The notes beneath the pieces were generated by a model. It was given only the letters and a program-made list of their open reading frames with translations. It was not told the DNA's origin and did no database searches. A stretch of 64,000 nt of DNA from Flagellimonas flava (GTDB taxonomy: Bacteria; Bacteroidota; Bacteroidia; Flavobacteriales; Flavobacteriaceae): contig NZ_FQWL01000002.1 of the NCBI RefSeq assembly GCF_900129665.1, positions 1-64,000 of the forward strand. Reading direction: 5' to 3'. Each line of letters begins with the position of its first letter. Position 1 is the stretch's first letter. Below, piece by piece: positions 11,567-22,500 of this stretch. The position numbers and the translations under genes were made by a program.

Positions 11567-12283
11567 TTATGTCGTGGTTTTTACTCCCGTAAGCTCCGCT
11601 TCAAATAGCGTTTCAAAATGTTTTAAAAGCTTTGTCTTAACCTCTTCCACATCCACTTCTTTTCGGCCCAATTCAACGTTAAGCGAGGTCACCGCCTTGT
11701 CCTTGATCCCGCAGGGAATCATCAAATCAAAATAGCCCAAATCTGTATTGATATTAAGGGCAAAACCATGCATGGTCACCCATCTACTGGCCCGAACACC
11801 CATGGCACAGATTTTCCGGGCGAAGGGGGTGCCCACATCTAACCAAACCCCGGTCTCGCCTTCAGAACGTCCGCATTTAAGACCATATTCCGCCAGAGTA
11901 AGGATGACCATTTCCTCCAAAAGGCGAAGGTATTTATGGATATCGGTAAAAAAATTATCAAGGTCCAAAATTGGGTAACCCACTATCTGTCCTGGACCAT
12001 GATAGGTAATGTCTCCCCCCCTGTTAATTTTATAAAACGTGGCCTTCTTTTCTTGGAGCTGGGCCTCATTGACCAATAAATTATTGATATCCCCGCTCTT
12101 GCCCAAGGTGTATACATGGGGATGTTCCACAAATAGAAGATGATTGGGGGTTTCCAGCTGGGCATCCTCTCTTCTATTCTTGATTTTTAGGTCTACAATT
12201 TCTTGGAACAACCGCTCTTGATAGTCCCAGGTTTCCTTGTAGTCCTTATGGCCTAAATCCTGCAGCGCAACTTTCTTGTTCAT
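11567..12283 (-). CDS. lipB: Octanoyltransferase LipB
   Basis: 238 residues. It transfers octanoate from acyl carrier protein to lipoyl domains, the first step of lipoate synthesis. The family signature RGGDITYHGPGQ sits at residues 88-99; the catalytic pair is Lys157 (ARKICAMG) and Cys191 (PCGIKDKAVTSL). Length is normal. It is convergent with the DUF11 gene (15 bp between stops), and the lipoprotein gene upstream at 12316-13056 is on the same strand 32 bp away. Confidence 0.97.
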   Translation of the reverse strand: MNKKVALQDLGHKDYKETWDYQERLFQEIVDLKIKNRREDAQLETPNHLLFVEHPHVYTLGKSGDINNLLVNEAQLQEKKATFYKINRGGDITYHGPGQIVGYPILDLDNFFTDIHKYLRLLEEMVILTLAEYGLKCGRSEGETGVWLDVGTPFARKICAMGVRASRWVTMHGFALNINTDLGYFDLMIPCGIKDKAVTSLNVELGRKEVDVEEVKTKLLKHFETLFEAELTGVKTTT

Positions 12284-12315
12284 CCTGCAAAGATACGAAG
12301 ACCTTAAATCGGAAG

Positions 12316-13056
12316 CTAGTTTTCGAGCTCTACCTCAAGATCCAAAGTGGACGGATTCTTCATCAGGTCCATAAAACCAACCTCGTAGAACAGCGTTTTC
12401 CCGTCGGCACTAAAAGTAGCGCCTTCCACGTTGGTGGATTTTACCCTTCTAGGGAAATGATATTTAAGGGTGTAGGTAGATCCAGAAAGGAACATTTCCG
12501 CACCCTGGAGGCTATCCACACTTTTTTGGAACAGTTCCTCATCCAATATCTTGGCACTACGGGAAAACTTGTTCTTGGTAAAAGCATAAGTGACTTCAGT
12601 GGTCGGGTCCTGCATGGCCATGGGACCAGATTGCGCTTGCCCGCTATTGGGGGTTAAAGCACTAGCGCCCTGAAAAGCATTAAAGGCATCATTAACCTCC
12701 TCCACCTTGGTAAACTCGCTAAAGAGATCGAATTTCATTACTTTTTCCTCTGGGTTCATGATCATGTGCATCTTAAAGGGTTCCAAACGTTTAAGTTTGG
12801 CCTGCTCTTCGGGTGATAATTGTGCAATACTGTCCTTTTTCTCCTCAAGCAAATCCTTGAAAGAAATGAGCGAGTCGACAGCCTTTTCATTGGTTTTCAC
12901 CATTTCCTCACCAGCCATTTGCATTAATTCAGATCCATCAAAATTGATGGATAGTTTCCCAGAGCCATCATCATTGATAAAGATCTCTTCCGTAAAATTG
13001 CAAGAGCTGATTAAAACAGTAAAAATTAGGATAAGAAAAACGTTGGCTGTCCTCAT
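12316..13056 (-). CDS. Lipoprotein of unknown function
   Basis: 246 residues from the ATG at 13056; the codon three places upstream is TTG and is less likely. The signal ends in the lipobox LISSC, so the mature protein is lipid-anchored at its Cys. After NFTEEIFINDDGSGKLSINFDGS comes a helical charged region and a beta-rich C-terminus. It resembles small flavobacterial lipoproteins that open with a beta-strand pair, but no family is recognised. It lies directly upstream of lipB on the same strand. Confidence 0.7.
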   Translation of the reverse strand: MRTANVFLILIFTVLISSCNFTEEIFINDDGSGKLSINFDGSELMQMAGEEMVKTNEKAVDSLISFKDLLEEKKDSIAQLSPEEQAKLKRLEPFKMHMIMNPEEKVMKFDLFSEFTKVEEVNDAFNAFQGASALTPNSGQAQSGPMAMQDPTTEVTYAFTKNKFSRSAKILDEELFQKSVDSLQGAEMFLSGSTYTLKYHFPRRVKSTNVEGATFSADGKTLFYEVGFMDLMKNPSTLDLEVELEN

Positions 13057-13206
13057 GATGGTCAATGTTGTTAGGGTTGAATTTTTCTAACGCCTAAAAT
13101 AACCATTCAAGTACAAAGACCTGCATTAAATCGTTATGATGTCATGTTTTTTTGCAGGAACAAGAAATTCAAGGTCGAAAACTATTTTTTGTAACTTTTC
13201 AAAGCC

Positions 13207-13974
13207 ATGAAAAAGAGATTATTGCTTTTTTTAGCCTTTCCGGTTTTACTTTTTGCGATAAGTTCCTGTTCCGAAAACCAATCGGAGGAGTCGCTTCTGA
13301 ACAATAGCAAGAACTCTGTCGAGTCAGATAACTCCAGTGATGAAGGTGGCGAAGGGAAAAACCGGGAAACAACAAATCTTCACTATCTGGCATTGGGCGA
13401 CAGCTACACCTTGGGAACAGGTGTTTCAGAGGAAGACAGTTTTCCAAAACAACTTAATACTTCTCTGGAGGCCCAGCTGAACACCAAAATAAATTTGGAA
13501 CTATTGGCAGCGAATGGCTGGCGTACAGATAATCTCCTTAACCAACTTCCGGACTTAAACCGAGAAACATACGATTTGGTAACGCTTTTGATTGGGGTGA
13601 ACAATCAGTTCCAAGGTCTTGATGATTCGCAATTTACTAGTGAATTCAGTGAACTTCTGGATAATGCCATAGCACTTACCAATAACCAGTCCGAACGCGT
13701 TGTGGTGATTTCAATACCCGACTATACGTATAGTCCCTTTGGAAGAATTTATGCGTCCGAAGAAGTTTCCGCCCAGATAGACAGATGGAATGATTTTGCT
13801 GCATCCTATTCAGAGCAAACTGGGAGCCATTTCATAGATGTTACCGACATAAGCCGAAGGGGACTGGAAAATCCAGAGCTCATAGCATCGGACGCACTGC
13901 ATTTGTCAGGTCTCGCCTATAGTCAACTGGTTGGAAGAATTCTGCCAGTGGCCTATGCCGAACTGTCAAATTAA
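13207..13974 (+). CDS. SGNH/GDSL-family lipoprotein hydrolase
   Basis: 255 residues. The signal ends in the lipobox ISSC (Cys21), followed by a Ser/Glu/Asn linker to residue 57. Block I LALGDSYTLGTG supplies the nucleophile Ser66, block III GVNNQ the oxyanion Asn (132-133), and block V SDALHLSG the catalytic Asp229 and His232. It is an esterase or lipase of the outer envelope; the substrate is not predictable. It stands alone, with the Pmp3-like gene ending 11 bp downstream on the other strand. Confidence 0.9.
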   Translation: MKKRLLLFLAFPVLLFAISSCSENQSEESLLNNSKNSVESDNSSDEGGEGKNRETTNLHYLALGDSYTLGTGVSEEDSFPKQLNTSLEAQLNTKINLELLAANGWRTDNLLNQLPDLNRETYDLVTLLIGVNNQFQGLDDSQFTSEFSELLDNAIALTNNQSERVVVISIPDYTYSPFGRIYASEEVSAQIDRWNDFAASYSEQTGSHFIDVTDISRRGLENPELIASDALHLSGLAYSQLVGRILPVAYAELSN

Positions 13975-13985
13975 AGCGGTTACCA

Positions 13986-14141
13986 TTAGTTGGTGTTGTT
14001 CAAAATGACCAGTGCTCCGATCACTCCAGGCACCCATCCACAAAACGTTAGCAGCAAAACGATAAAAAATGAACCACAACCTTTTCCGATAACTGATAAG
14101 GGTGGGAAAAGAATAGCCAATAAAACACGCCAAAAACTCAT
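13986..14141 (-). CDS. YqaE/Pmp3-family small membrane protein
   Basis: A 51-residue frame reading leftward from the ATG at 14141: MSFWRVLLAILFPPLSVIGK, then GCGSFFIVLLLTFCGWVPG and a short tail. The first hydrophobic segment with ILFPPLSV, the central GCG, and a second segment ending in GWVPGVIGA are the hallmarks of the UPF0057/Pmp3 proteolipid family (stress-linked two-helix inner-membrane peptides). The opposite strand holds a 79-residue open frame of poor composition, which is taken to be its shadow. Confidence 0.9.
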   Translation of the reverse strand: MSFWRVLLAILFPPLSVIGKGCGSFFIVLLLTFCGWVPGVIGALVILNNTN

Positions 14142-14235
14142 GTATTCAATTTTGATTGATGATACTTATAGGTATGCTATTTTAGCTTTTTGTTACACAA
14201 AACCCCTAAATTTAAGGGTACTATTTTGACCTTTT

Positions 14236-15285
14236 ATGCGCAGTTTGCTTTTAGTTATTGTACTGTTCAACAGTTGCACAGTATTCGGACAATACCATTT
14301 TTCCGGAGAGGTGTCCAGGAATCATGTTGGCAAATCGGTTTATCTTTCCTTGGTCGAGGACTATAGGAAATCAACCCGCGTCTATTTGGACCAAATTATA
14401 CGCAAAGCCAAGGTGGATTCTCTGGGCCATTTTCAAATTGGGGGAGATAACCTTCTGGAAGAAAACCGTATCTATCGCATCCACTTGGATGGTTGCTCCG
14501 AGGACTCGGAAGCAAAGCACTTCTTGGGGCAGTGCAACAGTAGCAGCAATGTACTTTTTATCGCCAACAACAAGGATACCATAAGTTTCCCTACTTCATT
14601 TGAAGACCAGGCCTTGTGCACTATAAATGCCACTAACCCCAAAGCTTCCCTCATCCTAGAAATTGGAACACTTAAGGAAGAAATGGTATTCGATTTTACG
14701 GAATTTAGAAGTAAGGCAAGTCAAAAATTGAATTCCAAAAAATGGTTTGGCAGGTTACAATCTTTCGGATCAGAACTTCGGGAACCACTGGCTGAACTAA
14801 TAATTTACGATTTTCTATCCGACAAAAGAAATGAGACCTACTCCTATTATTTGGAAGATCTAACTTCCAATTCGTATTACACTGAGCTATTGGAACGACT
14901 CCAAATCGCCTATCCCAACTCCAATTTTACCAGACAGTATGAAGCTGAAATTGCTACCGATAAACAAATGGCTTCTTTTCAAAGTACTTCGTCAGTGGAT
15001 AGGAACTGGTTCCTGATAACCCTTCTGTGCCTTTCCCTTGTTCTCAATACCTATTTGATTTACCAGTATATTTCCAAAAAGAAAAACGGAAAAAGTCGAT
15101 TACTGGATAAGTTAACCCCCCAAGAGCAGAAAATCGTTGACCAAATCCTTCGGGAAAAAAGCAACAAAGAGATTGCTGCAGAATTATTTGTAAGCCATAG
15201 TACGGTGAAGACACACATTAATAACCTCTACAAAAAATTAGAGGTTTCCACGCGCCGGGAGATAGTGGCACTTTTCAAAAAATAA
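14236..15285 (+). CDS. Membrane-anchored protein with C-terminal LuxR-type HTH
   Basis: 349 residues with an unusual layout: signal peptide (1-19), a beta-rich extracytoplasmic domain resembling DUF4369 (about 20-150), a helical stretch, one transmembrane helix (258-279, WFLITLLCLSLVLNTYLIY), a basic stop-transfer KKKNGK, and a cytoplasmic LuxR/GerE helix-turn-helix (292-345; LTPQEQKIVDQIL, NKEIAAELFVSHSTVKTH). It should sense something outside the inner membrane and bind DNA directly. No kinase or receiver domain is present. No obvious target in the window apart from the thioredoxin-like gene that follows. Confidence 0.85.
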   Translation: MRSLLLVIVLFNSCTVFGQYHFSGEVSRNHVGKSVYLSLVEDYRKSTRVYLDQIIRKAKVDSLGHFQIGGDNLLEENRIYRIHLDGCSEDSEAKHFLGQCNSSSNVLFIANNKDTISFPTSFEDQALCTINATNPKASLILEIGTLKEEMVFDFTEFRSKASQKLNSKKWFGRLQSFGSELREPLAELIIYDFLSDKRNETYSYYLEDLTSNSYYTELLERLQIAYPNSNFTRQYEAEIATDKQMASFQSTSSVDRNWFLITLLCLSLVLNTYLIYQYISKKKNGKSRLLDKLTPQEQKIVDQILREKSNKEIAAELFVSHSTVKTHINNLYKKLEVSTRREIVALFKK

Positions 15286-15352
15286 AATCCACCTAGGGTC
15301 TAGTCCCGATTTCCATCCTACAAAACGGTCACCAAATCAGTATTTAAAGCAA

Positions 15353-15380
15353 TTTTCAGTCCATAATTCTAAACTGAAAA
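15353..15380 (+). promoter_or_regulatory. Inverted repeat directly before the thioredoxin-fold gene
   Basis: TTTTCAGT (15353-15360) pairs exactly with ACTGAAAA (15373-15380) across a 12-nt loop. It ends 3 bp before the ATG at 15384, so in RNA the hairpin would cover the ribosome entry region. As DNA it could be an operator. No T-tract follows, so it is not a terminator. Confidence 0.4.
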
Positions 15381-15383
15381 CGC

Positions 15384-15941
15384 ATGAAAACCATTATTGC
15401 AAGCTTATTTCTGATAAGCACAATGTTCACCTATTCCCAAAGTCTAAATCAGGAAATCCTGCTCGAAGACGGCAAACAATTTCTGCTAGGAAAAATTGAT
15501 TTGGAAGGCCTGCAAAGCAGTCCCTATGAAACTTGGTTCAACAGCGGGTTTGATGCCTACCAAGTTGATCAAACATTAGTAGCACTTTTTAAGGAAGGTC
15601 TTAACGACCATTACATAAAACTTTTTCTCGGCACCTGGTGCGGCGACAGTAAAAGAGAAGTCCCCAGATTTTTAAAAATCCTCAAGGCGGCCAATTTCCC
15701 CATGGAAAATATCGAAATTGTAGCATTGGACAGAAGAAAGGGCAAGGTAAAGACCAGTCCTACCAAGGAGGAAAAAGGACTGAACATTATTCGGGTTCCC
15801 ACGATGTTGTTTTATAAAAATGGGGTAGAGTCCAACCGCATCGTTGAAAGTCCTATTACCTCGTTAGAAGAGGATATCGCGGAAATTGTCCATGGCAAGC
15901 CCTATACACCCAATTATACTACAATAAACAAGACAGACTAA
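15384..15941 (+). CDS. Secreted thioredoxin-fold protein
   Basis: 185 residues with signal peptide ending near FTYSQS. The thioredoxin-like domain covers about 70-170, and the active-site stretch is TWCGDSK (Cys86), in which the second redox cysteine is replaced by Ser89; the cis-Pro motif is VPTMLF. With one cysteine it cannot act as a normal dithiol oxidoreductase; it may work as a monothiol reductase or have a binding role. An 8-bp inverted repeat sits directly before the start, and a strong terminator follows the stop. Confidence 0.82.
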   Translation: MKTIIASLFLISTMFTYSQSLNQEILLEDGKQFLLGKIDLEGLQSSPYETWFNSGFDAYQVDQTLVALFKEGLNDHYIKLFLGTWCGDSKREVPRFLKILKAANFPMENIEIVALDRRKGKVKTSPTKEEKGLNIIRVPTMLFYKNGVESNRIVESPITSLEEDIAEIVHGKPYTPNYTTINKTD

Positions 15942-15943
15942 GG

Positions 15944-15983
15944 AATTAAAGCGCAAAAGTGTAATTTTGCGCTTTAATTTTTT
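15944..15983. terminator. Bidirectional intrinsic terminator, 15-bp stem
   Basis: AATTAAAGCGCAAAA (15944-15958) is perfectly complementary to TTTTGCGCTTTAATT (15965-15979) around a 6-nt loop and is followed by T residues. It ends the thioredoxin-fold gene transcript (stop at 15941) and lies only 11 bp before the lysS start, so the lysS promoter must overlap it or lysS relies on partial read-through. Confidence 0.85.
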
Positions 15984-15990
15984 ATCGACT

Positions 15991-17682
15991 ATGCAACTAT
16001 CGGAACAGGAAATCGTTCGAAGGGAAAAACTATCAAGACTGCGGGATTTGGGAATCAACCCTTATCCAGCCGCACTTTATCCAGTGGATGCTACTTCCAA
16101 GAGCATCAAAAACGATTTTGAAGAAGGAAAACAGGTTGTGATTTCCGGTAGATTGATGTCTCGAAGAATTCAGGGCAAGGCTTCATTTGCCGAGCTTCAG
16201 GATAGCGAAGGACGCATTCAGGTATATTTCAACAGGGATGAGATATGTCCCGATGACGACAAGACCCACTACAATGAGGTCTACAAAAAATTACTTGATA
16301 TAGGGGATATCATCGGAGTTGAAGGCGAACTCTTTACCACCCAGGTTGGAGAAAAAACCGTCATGGTTAAAAACTTTAGCCTATTGAGCAAGGCGCTAAG
16401 ACCTTTACCACTTCCAAAAGTAGATGCTGACGGAAAGGTTTACGACGAATTCAATGATCCCGAGCTTCGCTACCGTCAGCGTTACGTGGATTTGGTGGTC
16501 AACCCATCCGTCAAGGAAACCTTTGTAAAGCGCACAAAAATCACCAACAGTATTCGTGAGTTTTACAATGAACGGGGTTATTTGGAGGTAGAGACCCCTA
16601 TTTTGCAACCAATTCCGGGAGGAGCTGCGGCCAGACCGTTTTTGACGCATCACAATGCCCTGAACATTCCGCTCTATCTAAGAATTGCCAACGAGCTTTA
16701 CCTAAAAAGGTTGATTGTAGGTGGCTTTGATGGTGTTTATGAATTCTCCAAGGATTTTAGGAACGAAGGAATGGATCGTACCCATAATCCCGAGTTCACG
16801 GTCATGGAGCTCTACGTGGCCTATAAAGATTACAACTGGATGATGGAAACTACCGAACAGTTGTTGGAAAAAATTGCATTGGATGCCAATGGTAGCACCA
16901 AAGTAACAGTTGGGGAAAACGAAATTGAGTTTAAGGCACCGTATGCCCGGGTTCCCATTTTGGAGGCCATTAAAATCCATACGGGTCATGATGTAGCTGG
17001 AATGGACGAAAACCAACTTCGTGAAGTGGCCCGAAAACTGGAAATTGAAGTGGATGAAACCATGGGTGTGGGCAAACTGATCGATGAGATTTTTGGCGAA
17101 AAGTGCGAACACCACTATGTTCAACCCACCTTCATCACGGATTATCCAAAGGAGATGAGTCCCTTGACCAAAGAACATCGCAGCAACCCTGCCCTGACCG
17201 AACGTTTTGAATTGATGGTCAACGGCAAGGAATTGGCAAACGCTTATTCCGAGTTGAACGATCCCATTGATCAACGGGAACGTTTTGAGGAGCAATTGAA
17301 ACTATCCGAGAAAGGGGATGACGAAGCCATGTTTATCGACCAGGATTTTCTCCGGGCATTGGAATATGGAATGCCACCTACCTCTGGAATTGGAATTGGC
17401 ATTGACCGTTTGGTGATGCTAATGACCAACAATTCATCAATTCAGGAAGTACTCTTCTTCCCGCAAATGCGACCTGAGAAAAAAGCTGTTGAGCTTACAG
17501 AAGAGGAAAAAGCCATCATGGACATTCTTAAGCCAAACGGGGAAATGCCTTTGGCGGACCTGAAATCACAGGCGGGCCTGAGTGGAAAAAAATGGGACAA
17601 GAGCACCAAGAATTTGGCCAAATTAGGGTTGTTTGAAGTGGAAAAGAATAATGAAGGACTGTTTGCTAAATTAAAACAGTAG
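15991..17682 (+). CDS. lysS: Lysine--tRNA ligase, class II
   Basis: 563 residues from the ATG at 15991 ([14 protein letters not shown]). It charges tRNA-Lys. The N-terminal OB-fold anticodon-binding domain occupies about 55-150; class II motif 2 is seen as [15 protein letters not shown] and motif 3 as [14 protein letters not shown]-terminal extension of about 65 residues after the catalytic core ([12 protein letters not shown] onward) resembles a small winged-helix unit and is longer than the E. coli enzyme. The gene overlaps the 3' end of the convergent sigma-factor gene by 12 bp. Confidence 0.97.
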   Translation: MQLSEQEIVRREKLSRLRDLGINPYPAALYPVDATSKSIKNDFEEGKQVVISGRLMSRRIQGKASFAELQDSEGRIQVYFNRDEICPDDDKTHYNEVYKKLLDIGDIIGVEGELFTTQVGEKTVMVKNFSLLSKALRPLPLPKVDADGKVYDEFNDPELRYRQRYVDLVVNPSVKETFVKRTKITNSIREFYNERGYLEVETPILQPIPGGAAARPFLTHHNALNIPLYLRIANELYLKRLIVGGFDGVYEFSKDFRNEGMDRTHNPEFTVMELYVAYKDYNWMMETTEQLLEKIALDANGSTKVTVGENEIEFKAPYARVPILEAIKIHTGHDVAGMDENQLREVARKLEIEVDETMGVGKLIDEIFGEKCEHHYVQPTFITDYPKEMSPLTKEHRSNPALTERFELMVNGKELANAYSELNDPIDQRERFEEQLKLSEKGDDEAMFIDQDFLRALEYGMPPTSGIGIGIDRLVMLMTNNSSIQEVLFFPQMRPEKKAVELTEEEKAIMDILKPNGEMPLADLKSQAGLSGKKWDKSTKNLAKLGLFEVEKNNEGLFAKLKQ

Positions 17683-18219
17683 CATTGAAGCATTCTCTCG
17701 AATAATTTTAAGGGCCTTTGACATCTGATTTTCAACCGTTTTTATTGAGATTCCCATGTCCTGCGCTATTTCCCTATACTTGCGCCGCTCCAATTTGTTC
17801 ATGATGAATATTTCCTTGCACTTGGGGGGTAATTTATCAAGAAGTTCATCCAACTTGAGTCGAGCTGCCTTAGCATGCACCTCTTCCTCCTCTTTTTTCT
17901 CAAAATAGCTGTCGTAAATGGTGTCCCACCTAATTTTGTCCAATAGGTCGGGTTGTCTTTTCTCTTTCCGAATGTGCTGGAGAAACTGGTTGTGGCAAGA
18001 TCGAAACAAGTACCCTTTCAAAGACCCGGTAATAGTGATCTCCTCCCTCTTCTCCCAAATGCGCACCATCACCTCCTGAACCATGTCTTTGGATAGATTA
18101 CGGTTACCGCTCAACTTGAAGATATAGTTGCACAGCCAATCATAATAATGATCAAAGAGGTATTCAAAGGCTTGAATATCCCCTTGCTTGATTTTGGCTA
18201 TGAGTACCGGTTCTTCCAT
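17671..18219 (-). CDS. ECF-type RNA polymerase sigma-70 factor
   Basis: 182 residues. Region 2 lies at about 15-60 ([34 protein letters not shown]) and region 4 at about 125-175 ([35 protein letters not shown]). It belongs to the Bacteroidota FecI-like expansion. It is divergent from the fecR gene with 81 bp between starts, which fits the sigma/anti-sigma/TonB receptor signalling arrangement, although the sigma gene is usually in the same orientation as fecR. The stop overlaps the end of lysS. Confidence 0.93.
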   Translation of the reverse strand: MEEPVLIAKIKQGDIQAFEYLFDHYYDWLCNYIFKLSGNRNLSKDMVQEVMVRIWEKREEITITGSLKGYLFRSCHNQFLQHIRKEKRQPDLLDKIRWDTIYDSYFEKKEEEEVHAKAARLKLDELLDKLPPKCKEIFIMNKLERRKYREIAQDMGISIKTVENQMSKALKIIRENASMLLF

Positions 18220-18300
18220 GATTCGTTTGAACGGACTAAAAGTAAAAAAATAAAATAAATAGGGGTTTTTTGCTCATTCGGCATCTTTATAACATATCAA

Positions 18301-19470
18301 ATGGCAAAAATGCAAGACAAGAATGTTTTAATTGAAAAGTTCCTATCCAGAACAATTTCAAAAAAAGAGCGCAAAATCCTTAAAAAATGGGTGCTTCAGA
18401 ACAAGGAGAACCTTTCCGTTTTTAGAGCGGAAATCAGAAAAAGATCAGAAGGCACGCTCTACCACCATTTTGATGGAAGTCAGGCCTTTGAATCATTTTT
18501 GGACACCATCAACAAAAAGCAGACGAGAACAAAACAATACCGGAGCATCTTTAGATATGCTGCCATGGTCGCCCTACTTCTTACAGTTGGGTATATAACC
18601 TATCAATACAATGTTTCCGAAGAACCTCAGCAGCAGTTGACCAACACTTCTGAAAAAGAACTGGAAAACAATATTGTTATTTCTTTGGCCGATGGAACAC
18701 AGCAAGTGGTCACTACGGACAGCGAAACCTTATTGACGGATAAAAATGGAAACATCGTAGCCAAAAAAGAAGGACAAGGATTGGATTTTAGTGGCCAGCA
18801 AAGTACCGTCAGCAAACCAGTTTTTAATGAAATCTATGTGCCTTACGGTCAAACCTTCAAGCTCACCCTATCCGATGGCACCAAAGTTTGGTTAAATGCC
18901 GGAACGAGGCTCCGTTTTCCGCAAAATCTTAAGACCGCTTCGCAAAATAGAGTTGTTTATTTAGAGGGTGAAGCCTTTTTTGATGTAACCAAGGACAAAA
19001 AAAGACCCTTCATTGTCAACGCTCAGAACATAGACATCCGGGTTTTGGGGACCCAGTTCAATGTATCCGCCTATGAATCGGATGACAATATCGCCACTAC
19101 CTTGGTGGAAGGCGCGGTCAATGTTTATGAAAACTCCAATCCGGATACCAAAATTGCACTGAGCCCCAATTATCAGGCATCGTTTTTAAAAGGAAACGGA
19201 GTATTTGAGAAACAAAAGGTGGATACCCGCATCTTCACCAGCTGGATGGAGCGCAAATTGATCATAGACAACCTTTCTTTTGGACAGATTCTTAAGAAAC
19301 TTGAAAGGTCACACAACGTAACCATTGTCAACAATGCATCACATTTGAACAATGAGATATTCAAGGGGGAATTCGATAATGAAAGAATTGAGAATATCCT
19401 TAACACCATTGCTTCAAGTACACCATTTAACTATACCATTCAAAACAATGTAATCACTATCTCAAAATAG
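18301..19470 (+). CDS. FecR-family anti-sigma / signal-transduction protein
   Basis: 389 residues. A cytoplasmic N-terminus (about 1-80) precedes one transmembrane helix (FRYAAMVALLLTVGYITY, about 83-101). The periplasmic part has the FecR domain (YVPYGQTFKLTLSDGTKVWLN, LEGEAFFDVTKDKKRPF, about 175-275) and a DUF4974 C-terminus (about 315-389). It relays the state of the TonB receptor to the ECF sigma factor encoded on the other side of the shared upstream region. Confidence 0.93.
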   Translation: MAKMQDKNVLIEKFLSRTISKKERKILKKWVLQNKENLSVFRAEIRKRSEGTLYHHFDGSQAFESFLDTINKKQTRTKQYRSIFRYAAMVALLLTVGYITYQYNVSEEPQQQLTNTSEKELENNIVISLADGTQQVVTTDSETLLTDKNGNIVAKKEGQGLDFSGQQSTVSKPVFNEIYVPYGQTFKLTLSDGTKVWLNAGTRLRFPQNLKTASQNRVVYLEGEAFFDVTKDKKRPFIVNAQNIDIRVLGTQFNVSAYESDDNIATTLVEGAVNVYENSNPDTKIALSPNYQASFLKGNGVFEKQKVDTRIFTSWMERKLIIDNLSFGQILKKLERSHNVTIVNNASHLNNEIFKGEFDNERIENILNTIASSTPFNYTIQNNVITISK

Positions 19471-19549
19471 AAAGGGAAGGTGTTGCAGCACCTCCCCCAA
19501 TATCAGATCGCTAACAAGGATAATTATTAACAATCAAACATGTAAAATT

Positions 19550-22500
19550 ATGAAAAAAAGCATGGTTTCGGGACTGATCCGTTTTCAGGAGATTCCCGTT
19601 AAACGCAATTTGAAAATGAAGCTAAGTTTCTTACTGACTTTCTTTATGATTTGCCAACTAACTGCGAGTACGGTTTACGCGCAGAAAAAAGTACGTTTTG
19701 ATTTTGAAAACGTTCCCATGAAACAGGTGCTCAATGAAATCAAGAATCAATCGGGTTTTAAGTTTTTCTACAACGTAAAGGAGATTGACGATACCAAAAA
19801 AATCACCTTAAAAGCTTCAGATGAACGGGTGCTGGCGGTTATCGACCGTTTTGCGGACCAAGAACAATTACAATATGCCATTAACGGCAATCAAATTGTC
19901 TTAAAAAAGGACGATTCAGAAAAAACCAACAGTTCCAAAGAGGAAGCTCAACAGGAGATACGGGGCTCCGTAAAGGATGAACAGGGCAATCCTTTGGCGG
20001 GGGCCAATATTCTGGTCAAGGGCACAACAAATGGAACACAGGCCGATTTTGATGGCAACTACACCTTGGAAGTGGCCGATAGCAATGCAACACTTGTGGT
20101 ATCTTATTTGGGTTTTAAGACAACAGAAGTAGCCATAGATGGGCAATCAGTTATTGACATTGTACTTCTTGAAGATGCCGCAAGATTGGAAGATGTGGTG
20201 GTTGTAGGTTCCAGAAACCCCAACAGAACGGCTACAGAGACCACTGTGCCTGTTGATGTTATAGATGTGGCTACCATTGCCAACCAAGGGCCACAGGTAA
20301 GCGTCAACCAAATCCTGAACTATGTCGCCCCTTCATTCACCTCCCAATCGCAAACAGTGTCCGATGGTACAGACCACATTGATCCTGCATCACTTCGTGG
20401 ATTGGGGCCCGATCAGGTATTGGTATTGATTAATGGAAAACGCAGACATACAACTGCCCTCATCAACGTTAACGGAACTGTAGGCGCCGGTAGCGTGGGA
20501 ACGGATATGAACGCCATTCCCGCGGCAGCCATACAGCGAATTGAGGTCTTAAGGGATGGGGCCGCTGCCCAATATGGTTCGGATGCCATCGCAGGGGTTA
20601 TCAATATTGTGCTGAAAAAAGCCACTGGAAAACTTGATCTTTCCCTGACCACAGGTGCTAATTTCAGCGAAAACAGCAACCAGTTTGAGGGTGGAAGTGA
20701 TGGCGAAAAGTTCCAGCTGGACGCCAACTACGGACTTCCCATAGGAGAACGTGGATATATTAATTTTACTGGGTCACTTTCTACTCGTGAACCTGCACTA
20801 AGAAACAAGGATTATGCGGGTGATATCTTTCAGGGCTTCCATGGTGCGGAGCGAATTTTTGCCGCCGGGGGAGGCACTGTAGCGGATATGACCCTTCAAG
20901 ATTATGCCAATGCGGCCCAGGGCATAAGTTATCTAGATCAGGGTGTAAAAGACCAAATTGCGGGATTAAATTTAGCTGACGAGACCGATATAGGAACTTT
21001 TCGTGATTTGCTGGGATTTGACGCCGACGAAGATGAGCTTGCCGCTAGGGGTTTGACCCGAAAGGACTTCCGGTTTAAAGTAGGGACCTCTCGACTTAGA
21101 GAAGGTAAGTTCTTTGCAAACATGTCCATCCCGGTTTCGGAAACCACGGAGATCTATGGATTTGGTGGCATCAGCTATCGCCAAGGGTTAGCTTCCGGTT
21201 TTTATAGAAGACCGGCCCAAGGGGATGGTCGTGCCAACACTCCGGCATTTCCAAATGGTTTTCTTCCCAATATCGGCACGGATATCCTGGATCAGTCCTT
21301 GGCTATCGGAATTAAAGGTAAAATTAACGAGTGGGATGTAGATTTCTCCAACACCTATGGGAAGAACACCTTTGACATTACCGTGGGCAATTCAAGCAAC
21401 GGAACTCTAGGGGTAGCCACACCAAGATCTTTTGATGCGGGGGGCCTTGGCTTTAGCCAAAACACCACCAACTTGGATTTCAACCGTTTTTACGAAGATA
21501 TCTTTGAAGGTTTCAACGCTGCATTTGGGGCAGAATACAAGGTAGAAAAGTATGAGATCATCGCAGGGGAAGAATCGTCTTATACCAGCTATGATATCAA
21601 TGGCAACCCCGTAACCAGTGTGACCCCTGATGATCAGTTGGTGCGAAATAATTTTACAGGTGCACCTCTTGGTGGAGGTGCCCAGGTGTTCAGAGGGTAT
21701 GACCCAGGAAATGCCACTGAAAAATTTCGGAACAACATTTCTTTATATGCCGATTTTGAAGCGGATTTTACGGAAAGTTGGTTACTAAGTCTGGCCGGGC
21801 GCTATGAAAACTATTCCGATTTTGGCAGCACCTTCAACTACAAATTGGCCACCAGATTAAAATTATCTGAAAATCTGGCGCTAAGGGCCGCAAGCAGCTC
21901 AGGTTTTAGGGCACCTTCACTGCACCAGCAGTTTTTCAGTCGTACCAGTACCGTTTTTGTGGACAACGTACCTTTCGAACAGGGTACATTTACCAATGAT
22001 AGCAGGGCGGCAGCCTTGATTGGAATCGATAAGCTCAAGGAAGAAACTTCCAACAGTTTTAGTGCCGGACTTACCGGAAAATTCGGGGACTTTTCCATTA
22101 CCGTGGACGGGTACCTTATCAATATAGATGATAGAATCGTATACAGCGGCAGCTTCGGCAATGGGGGAGATCCAGAACTGACGGCCATATTTGAAGCCGC
22201 TGGCGCCACCAGTGCCCGCTTCTTTGTGAACGCCATAGACACCAAATCATCTGGGGTGGATGTTGTATTATCCCATAAGACCAATTGGGGGGACGCCATT
22301 CTTAAAAATGATTTTGCAGCCAACTTTAACAAGACCGAGATCGAAGATATTTTTGTTCCCGAACTTATCGCCAATGCAGGTCTTAGCGGTTCGTTCTTTG
22401 ATGGACAGGAAGAAGCCTTTTTAACCTTGGCCCAACCACGGACCAAATTGAATCTTACCAATTTGGTTTCCTATAATTCCTGGGACTTTCTATTGCGAAA

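Noticed and set aside
13990..14229. 79-residue rightward frame
   Set aside because: The opposite strand encodes a clear Pmp3/YqaE protein; the frame is its shadow and starts with a rare codon.
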